DNA of 9,239 bases from DAOTZU01 sp034433995 (lineage in GTDB: Bacteria; Chloroflexota; Anaerolineae; UBA1429): NCBI GenBank assembly GCA_034433995.1, contig DAOTZU010000052.1, forward strand, positions 1 through 9,239, read 5' to 3'. Made by a program: the position numbers and the translations under genes. Of this stretch, positions 4,840-9,239 are shown piece after piece. The notes below the pieces were generated by a model. That model ran no database searches, was not told the origin of the DNA, and was given only the letters and a program-made list of their open reading frames with translations. Within the stretch, counting starts at the first letter, position 1. Every line of letters begins with the position of its first letter.

Positions 4840-6648
4840 TTGAGCAAACAGGAATTCTCCATCGCCACCGCGTACCGTTACAACCGCTCCAGCCCTGTGC
4901 GGTGGATTATCTCGCATATTCTGCGCTATCCTTGGCTGCCCCTGGCCATGATCCTGGCCAGCATCCTAGCCAACGCGCTGCAGAGCTACTCGCGGGTGCT
5001 GATCGGCCAGGCCTTCTCCTGGATCGGCGGGCCGGCGCCCCAGGTGCGCGCCTTGCTCACCATCGCCATCCTGGTGGCGGGCACCCGGCTGGGCCAAGCG
5101 GTCTTTAACCTGGCCCGGGCCGGCTCCATGGAGTACTTGGCCCAGCGCCTGGAGCGCGATTGCCGCGACGAGTTCTACACCAGCCTCCTGGGCAAGAGCC
5201 TCACCTTCCACGGACGGCAGCGGGTGGGCGATCTGATGGCCCGCGCCACCAACGACGTGCGCCAGATCAACCTTTTGGCCAGCCCCGGCCTGAGCCTGAT
5301 CTTTGATTCGGCCATGGGCATCGTCCTGCCCATCATCACCATGGGCACCATCCGCGCCGAGCTCTTGCTGGTGCCCTGCCTTTTTGTCATCTTTTGGCTC
5401 ATCACCCTGCACGATTACTCCCGCCGGCTGACGCCCGTCTCCGACGCCATGCGCCAGCAATTCGGCGTGCTCAACGCCGGCCTGGCCGAATCCATCGCCG
5501 GGATCGAGGTGGTCAAGGCCAACGCCCAGGAGCTCCAGGAACAGGCCAAATTCATGGCCAACGCCAAGAAGTTCCGCGATCTCTTTGTGGAACAAGGGCG
5601 CATCCAGGCGCGGTACTTTCCCTTGTTGGTCTATAGCGTGGCCTTTGCCGGCGCCCTGTTGCATGCCTTGCTCATCTATCTCCGGGGCGATGGCTTTGGC
5701 GTGGGCGAGATCGTCTCCTACATGGGCCTCATGGCCCTGTTGCGCTTCCCCACCTTCTTTTCCCTCTTTTCCCTGACCTTGGTGCGCATGGGCGTCGCCA
5801 GCGCCGAGCGCATCCTCAAGGTGATGAACACCGAAACCGAGCTGGACGAAAACGAAAACGGGGTGAGCAAACCGATGGTGGGCGAGGTGATCTTTGACCA
5901 TGTCACCTTTGCCTACGACGGCGCCCCCGTGCTCCAAGATATCTCCTTCCGGGCGGCGCCGGGCGAGACCATCGCCATCGTGGGCGAGACGGGCTCGGGC
6001 AAGACCACATTGACCCGGCTCATCAACCGCATCTACGATGTGAACGACGGCCGAGTGTTGGTGGATGGAGTGGACGTGCGCGCTTGGAACCTGGCCAGTT
6101 TGCGCTCCCAGATCTCCACCATTGAGCAAGACGTCTTTCTCTTTTCCCGCTCCATCGCCGAAAACATTGCCTTTGGCGTGGGCCAGCAGGCCACCCAAGA
6201 AGAGATCGAACGCTGCGCCCGCGAGGCCCAGGCCCACGACTTTATCATGTCCTTCCCTCAAGGGTACGCCACCGAGGTGGGCGAACGCGGGGTGACCCTC
6301 TCCGGCGGGCAGCGCCAGCGCATCGCCATCGCCAGGGCCTTCCTGGCCAACCCGCGCATCCTCATCTTGGACGATTCCACCAGCGCCATCGATAGCGCCA
6401 CCGAAGACGAGATCCAGAAGGCGATGTATCGCGTCAAGCAAGGGCGTACTACGTTTATTATCACCCACAGGCTATCTCAAATCCGCTGGGCCGACCGCAT
6501 TTTGGTCCTGCGGCGAGGCGAATTGGTGGACCAAGGGACTCACGAGGAGCTAATGGCCCGCTGCCAGGCCTATCGGCGCATTTTCGCTCTCTATGAGGAT
6601 ACTGCTTCCGCGCAGCCGGTGGCACGACGCGCCGGCGAGGCCAGGTAG
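4840..6648 (+). CDS. ABC exporter half-transporter with degenerate ATP site (subunit 1)
   Basis: A 602-residue membrane-ATPase fusion of the multidrug/lipid exporter type. An N-terminal hydrophobic region (about 30-310) has helices such as PLAMILASILANAL, IVLPIITMG and LLVYSVAFAGALLHALLIYL, followed by the nucleotide-binding domain. Visible motifs are Walker A GETGSGKTT (382-390), Q-loop Gln430, signature LSGGQ (487-491), Walker B ILILDD with D511-D512, and H-loop His543. The normal catalytic Glu after Walker B is Asp512, the hallmark of the degenerate site in heterodimeric exporters. The TTG at 4840 is chosen because GGAGAGG (4825-4831) sits 8 nt upstream; the frame is open from another TTG at 4798 that lacks such a site. 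A partner half-transporter begins 31 bp downstream. Substrate unknown: drugs, lipids or peptides are all possible. Confidence 0.92.
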   Translation: MSKQEFSIATAYRYNRSSPVRWIISHILRYPWLPLAMILASILANALQSYSRVLIGQAFSWIGGPAPQVRALLTIAILVAGTRLGQAVFNLARAGSMEYLAQRLERDCRDEFYTSLLGKSLTFHGRQRVGDLMARATNDVRQINLLASPGLSLIFDSAMGIVLPIITMGTIRAELLLVPCLFVIFWLITLHDYSRRLTPVSDAMRQQFGVLNAGLAESIAGIEVVKANAQELQEQAKFMANAKKFRDLFVEQGRIQARYFPLLVYSVAFAGALLHALLIYLRGDGFGVGEIVSYMGLMALLRFPTFFSLFSLTLVRMGVASAERILKVMNTETELDENENGVSKPMVGEVIFDHVTFAYDGAPVLQDISFRAAPGETIAIVGETGSGKTTLTRLINRIYDVNDGRVLVDGVDVRAWNLASLRSQISTIEQDVFLFSRSIAENIAFGVGQQATQEEIERCAREAQAHDFIMSFPQGYATEVGERGVTLSGGQRQRIAIARAFLANPRILILDDSTSAIDSATEDEIQKAMYRVKQGRTTFIITHRLSQIRWADRILVLRRGELVDQGTHEELMARCQAYRRIFALYEDTASAQPVARRAGEAR

Positions 6649-6679
6649 CTAAACCATCTTACATTGAGGAGTTGGGAAC

Positions 6680-8527
6680 TTGGGCTGGATCATGGCCGGA
6701 CTCGATAAAGAGTCCTATGACCGACAGTATAGCGATCTCTATCTGCTGCGGCGCATATTGAGCTATTTTCGCCCACAAGCGAAGCCGATGGCCGTGGCTA
6801 CTCTAGCGATCATCTTGCACTCTGTGTTTGATGCCACCGTCCCTTTACTGATCTCGCGGAGCATCGACCTTCTGGCGATGAAACCAACGGCTGGGAGGCT
6901 TGTTGCCCTGGTCTTGGGGGTGCTGGTCATCCAGTCCTCCTCTTGGCTGCTTAACTACCTCCGACAGACCCGCTCGGTGCGTGCTATGAGTGACGTGGTG
7001 CTGAAGCTGGCCCAAGACGCTTTTCGCGCCGTTACCCAACAGGATCTCTCCTTCTTTGATGAGCAGCCTTCGGGCAAGATCGTCAGCCGTGTGACCTCGG
7101 ACACTCAGGACTTTGCCAATACCGTAGATCTCACCCTGAACCTGATGAGCCAGGTGCTCGTTGTGGTGGCCATCGCCATCATATCTTTCAGGATCAATGC
7201 CAAGCTCACCTTGACCATGTTGGCTATGAGCCCCTTCGTGGTGGCCATTGCCCTTAGCTTCCGGCACGTTGCCCGCAAGGTTACTTTGAATGCGCGGCGT
7301 ATCCTGGCCAAGGTCAATGCCAATATCCAGGAATCAGTCAGCGGCATCGCAGTAGCCAAAGGTTTCCGCCAAGAGCAGAGCATGTACCGCGAGTTCGCCG
7401 CCCTCAATCAGCAGACCTTTCGCGTCAACCTCGTGCGCGGCTTGACTTTACAAACGATCATGCCCTTGCTGGGGGGCACTTTTGGCATCGCTATGGCCAT
7501 CATGCTGTACTTGGGAGGGCGAGGTGCTCTCAAGGGGGCGTTGGCGGCAGGGGGGCCTATGCCTCCAGGGGCGCTCACGGTAGGTGAGTGGTATCTCTTT
7601 ATGCAGGCTATGGGTTATTTCTGGTTCCCGATGGTGGGGATCGCCTCGTTCTGGAGCCAGTTTCAGGACGGGCTTTCTGCGGCCGAGCGCGTCTTTGCCC
7701 TGATTGATGCTGAGCCTCGGGTCATTCAGCGCGACCATCGCCCCGTGCCCAAGCTTAAGGGCGAAGTAGAGTTTCGCCATGTGCGGCTGAGCTATACCGG
7801 CCAGGAGGTGGTGTTGCCCGATTTCTCGTTGAGGATAGAGCCGGGGGAAAGGGTGGCTTTAGTAGGACATACCGGCTCGGGCAAAACCAGCGTGGCCCGT
7901 TTGCTGGGCCGTTTTTACGAGTTTCAGGGCGGCGAGATCCTCGTGGATGGGCACGATATTCGCACCTTTGATCTGGCCCAGTATCGTCGCCAACTGGGAT
8001 TTGTGCCCCAGGTGCCCTTTTTGTTCTCGGGCACTGTATTGGATAACATCCGTTACGGCGAGCCGGAAGCTACAGATGAGGAAGTTGAGAGGGCCGCGAG
8101 CCAGGTGGGCGGCGGAGATTGGCTGAACGATCTGCCCGATGGCCTGCAGACCGATGTGGGCGAACGCGGCTCGCGGCTTTCCATGGGCCAGCGGCAGCTC
8201 GTCGCCCTGGCGCGTGTGCTCTTGCGCAATCCGGCCATCTTTATCCTGGATGAAGCCACAGCCAGCATTGATCCCTTTACCGAGGCACAGATCCAGGAGG
8301 GTTTGGAGCTGGTGATGCGCAATCGCACTTCGTTGATCATTGCCCATCGTCTCTTTACGGTGAGGAGCGTGGATCGCATCATCGTCATGCGCGAAGGGCG
8401 AATCATTGAGGAGGGCGACCACGCTTCGCTGCTGGCGCAGGGCGGACATTACGCTGAACTATATAACACCTACTTCCGCCACCAGTCTCTAGAGTATATT
8501 GAAAGTGCCAAGCGGTTGTCTGCCTAG
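6680..8527 (+). CDS. ABC exporter half-transporter with catalytic Glu (subunit 2)
   Basis: A 615-residue half-transporter with an N-terminal six-helix-type membrane domain (about 35-330) and a C-terminal ATPase. Motifs: Walker A GHTGSGKTS (396-404), Q-loop Gln444, signature LSMGQ (500-504, a Met replacing the usual Gly), Walker B IFILDE with catalytic Glu525, and H-loop His556. Paired with subunit 1, its Walker motifs and the LSGGQ of subunit 1 would make the active site, while its LSMGQ would face the Asp-type site. The TTG at 6680 is favoured by GAGGAG (6666-6671) 8 nt upstream; an in-frame ATG at 6692 is the alternative but is 20 nt from that site. A low-complexity glycine/proline/alanine loop near 275-300 lies between membrane helices. 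Codon choice is less GC-rich than in subunit 1. Confidence 0.92.
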   Translation: MGWIMAGLDKESYDRQYSDLYLLRRILSYFRPQAKPMAVATLAIILHSVFDATVPLLISRSIDLLAMKPTAGRLVALVLGVLVIQSSSWLLNYLRQTRSVRAMSDVVLKLAQDAFRAVTQQDLSFFDEQPSGKIVSRVTSDTQDFANTVDLTLNLMSQVLVVVAIAIISFRINAKLTLTMLAMSPFVVAIALSFRHVARKVTLNARRILAKVNANIQESVSGIAVAKGFRQEQSMYREFAALNQQTFRVNLVRGLTLQTIMPLLGGTFGIAMAIMLYLGGRGALKGALAAGGPMPPGALTVGEWYLFMQAMGYFWFPMVGIASFWSQFQDGLSAAERVFALIDAEPRVIQRDHRPVPKLKGEVEFRHVRLSYTGQEVVLPDFSLRIEPGERVALVGHTGSGKTSVARLLGRFYEFQGGEILVDGHDIRTFDLAQYRRQLGFVPQVPFLFSGTVLDNIRYGEPEATDEEVERAASQVGGGDWLNDLPDGLQTDVGERGSRLSMGQRQLVALARVLLRNPAIFILDEATASIDPFTEAQIQEGLELVMRNRTSLIIAHRLFTVRSVDRIIVMREGRIIEEGDHASLLAQGGHYAELYNTYFRHQSLEYIESAKRLSA

Positions 8528-8612
8528 AATAAGCCATTGCGAAAGGGAATCTCAAGCCCCTGGGTGTCGGCACTGGGTGTGCTGCCCCGATCAGTAACAA
8601 GAGGAGCGATAC
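8528..8612. other. tail-to-tail intergenic spacer
   Basis: This 85-bp gap separates the convergent ABC operon and the ACP gene. I see only a short weak stem (GGCAC/GTGCT) with no U-tract on either strand, so no intrinsic terminator is evident. Confidence 0.4.
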
Positions 8613-8912
8613 CTAAGTGCTTTCCCGAGGTGTAAACGCCGGCCTCGGTGCTGTGGCCCCTCCGCTGAGGCTTTCAAGGTAGCAACGATAGGCATCGCCG
8701 ACTGTCTGGATTTCCCAAGCGCTCTCGAAGGGAATAGAGACGCCGAGCTCTTCGAGACGCAGCATCATGGAGGCCAAGGCCAGCGAGTCAACTTGCAGAT
8801 CCTGAACGAAGGAGGCCTCCGGCTTGAGCTTGTCCGGTGGAAGCATAAGCTCTTCGGCCAAAAGGGCCTGGAATTCCTCAAATGAGAGCGGAGCATTAGG
8901 TAGGTTGGTCAT
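8613..8912 (-). CDS. acyl carrier protein (ACP-like)
   Basis: A 99-residue phosphopantetheine-carrier protein. The helix-2 motif VDSLALASMMLRLEE has Ser43 in DSL as the 4'-phosphopantetheine attachment site, and the acidic, helical layout is typical. It would carry an acyl group as a thioester for a lipid or secondary-metabolite pathway. Usual ACPs are about 75-80 residues; here a proline-, threonine- and alanine-rich tail of roughly 15 residues follows the last helix. Start ATG has AAAGGAG (8923-8929) 10 nt upstream, inside the preceding ligase gene, whose last 17 bp overlap this start. That arrangement suggests translational coupling. It is probably a dedicated carrier rather than the housekeeping fatty-acid ACP, because it sits beside an acyl-activating enzyme and not fab genes (inference). 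Confidence 0.88.
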   Translation of the reverse strand: MTNLPNAPLSFEEFQALLAEELMLPPDKLKPEASFVQDLQVDSLALASMMLRLEELGVSIPFESAWEIQTVGDAYRCYLESLSGGATAPRPAFTPREST

Positions 8913-9239
8913 CGTTCTGTAACTCCTTTAGAGCGATCTCCCGCAGCTTGTACTTCTGCGGCTTGCCGGTTGAGGTGCGGGGGAATTCTTCCACGATGCG
9001 CACGTACTGGGGGATTTCATAAGCCTCCAAGCTCGCACGGCAATGCGCCAGGATATCTTTCTCTCCCAGCGAGGCCCCCACTTCGGGGATCACGAATGCC
9101 CATACACTCTCTCCACCGAGCGGATCCGGCACACCGACCACAGCTGCCTCGCGCACGCCGGGCAGGGCACTGATGTGAGCCTCAAGCTTGGCGGGGTGGA
9201 TGTTCTGCCCGCCACGGATGATCATATCCTTTTTGCGAC
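8896..9239 (-). CDS. ANL-superfamily acyl-CoA/acyl-AMP ligase, C-terminal part
   Basis: The frame is open to the right edge, so the gene is cut there and only its C-terminal domain is seen. It begins RKKDMIIRGGQNIHPAKLE, the canonical A8 hinge of adenylate-forming enzymes (usual form GRKKDMIIRGGENIYP). It continues with VREAAVVGVPDPLGGESVWA and ends with FPRTSTGKPQKYKLRE, where Lys of TGK (bases 8962-8964) is the expected catalytic lysine of the A10 motif. The family activates carboxylic acids as acyl-AMP and transfers them to CoA or a carrier-protein phosphopantetheine. The stop codon overlaps the start of the ACP gene, so the acid it activates may be loaded on that ACP (inference). Substrate specificity lies in the missing N-terminal domain. 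Confidence 0.9.
   Translation of the reverse strand, partial: RKKDMIIRGGQNIHPAKLEAHISALPGVREAAVVGVPDPLGGESVWAFVIPEVGASLGEKDILAHCRASLEAYEIPQYVRIVEEFPRTSTGKPQKYKLREIALKELQNDDQPT

Noticed and set aside
4966..6468. 500-residue open frame on the minus strand
   Set aside because: It is antisense to the ABC subunit 1 gene, is very rich in Gly, Ala, His and Asp as expected from reading GC-rich codons backwards, and has no recognisable domain.
8560..8590. Bidirectional terminator between ABC subunit 2 and the ACP gene
   Set aside because: The best stem has five pairs including one G-T and no run of T on either side.

Overview
The window is a GC-rich bacterial segment carrying seven protein-coding genes, one of them cut by the right edge. 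A roughly 0.8 kb regulatory and repeat region lies between two oppositely oriented transcription units. High GC, GTG/TTG starts with good Shine-Dalgarno sites, a TrmI-type tRNA methyltransferase, a short MetE-like protein and an S-box leader together fit Chloroflexota (Anaerolineae-like) best. That placement is inference from gene content, not a phylogenetic result.

Left block (minus strand, read right to left): a strong sigma-70-like promoter (TTGACA-17-TACTAT) drives a SAM-I (S-box) riboswitch, an intrinsic terminator, a short MetE/UroD-superfamily methyltransferase and a PfkB-family kinase. This looks like a SAM-repressed methionine or one-carbon operon that probably continues past the left edge. 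Just upstream of its -35 box sits a 138-bp MITE-like element. It has imperfect 10-bp terminal inverted repeats, perfect 10-bp flanking direct repeats (a likely target-site duplication), and three perfect triloop hairpins spaced exactly 31 bp apart. This is the least ordinary feature of the window.

Middle block: a plus-strand NAD-dependent sugar-nucleotide epimerase with its own promoter overlaps, tail to tail, a minus-strand TrmI-like tRNA m1A methyltransferase. The methyltransferase shares a compact back-to-back promoter region with a plus-strand operon of two ABC half-transporters. Their motifs are complementary (Asp at the catalytic position of one, Glu in the other; LSGGQ in one, LSMGQ in the other), which predicts an asymmetric heterodimeric exporter with one degenerate ATP site.

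Right block (minus strand): the C-terminal part of an ANL-superfamily acyl-CoA/acyl-AMP ligase overlaps the start of an acyl carrier protein gene by 17 bp, suggesting translational coupling and an acyl-activation/carrier pair. Base composition falls noticeably near 6.4-6.7 kb and stays lower to the right edge, which may mark a recombination or transfer boundary.

All functional calls come from motifs read by eye. No database search, folding program or alignment was run.
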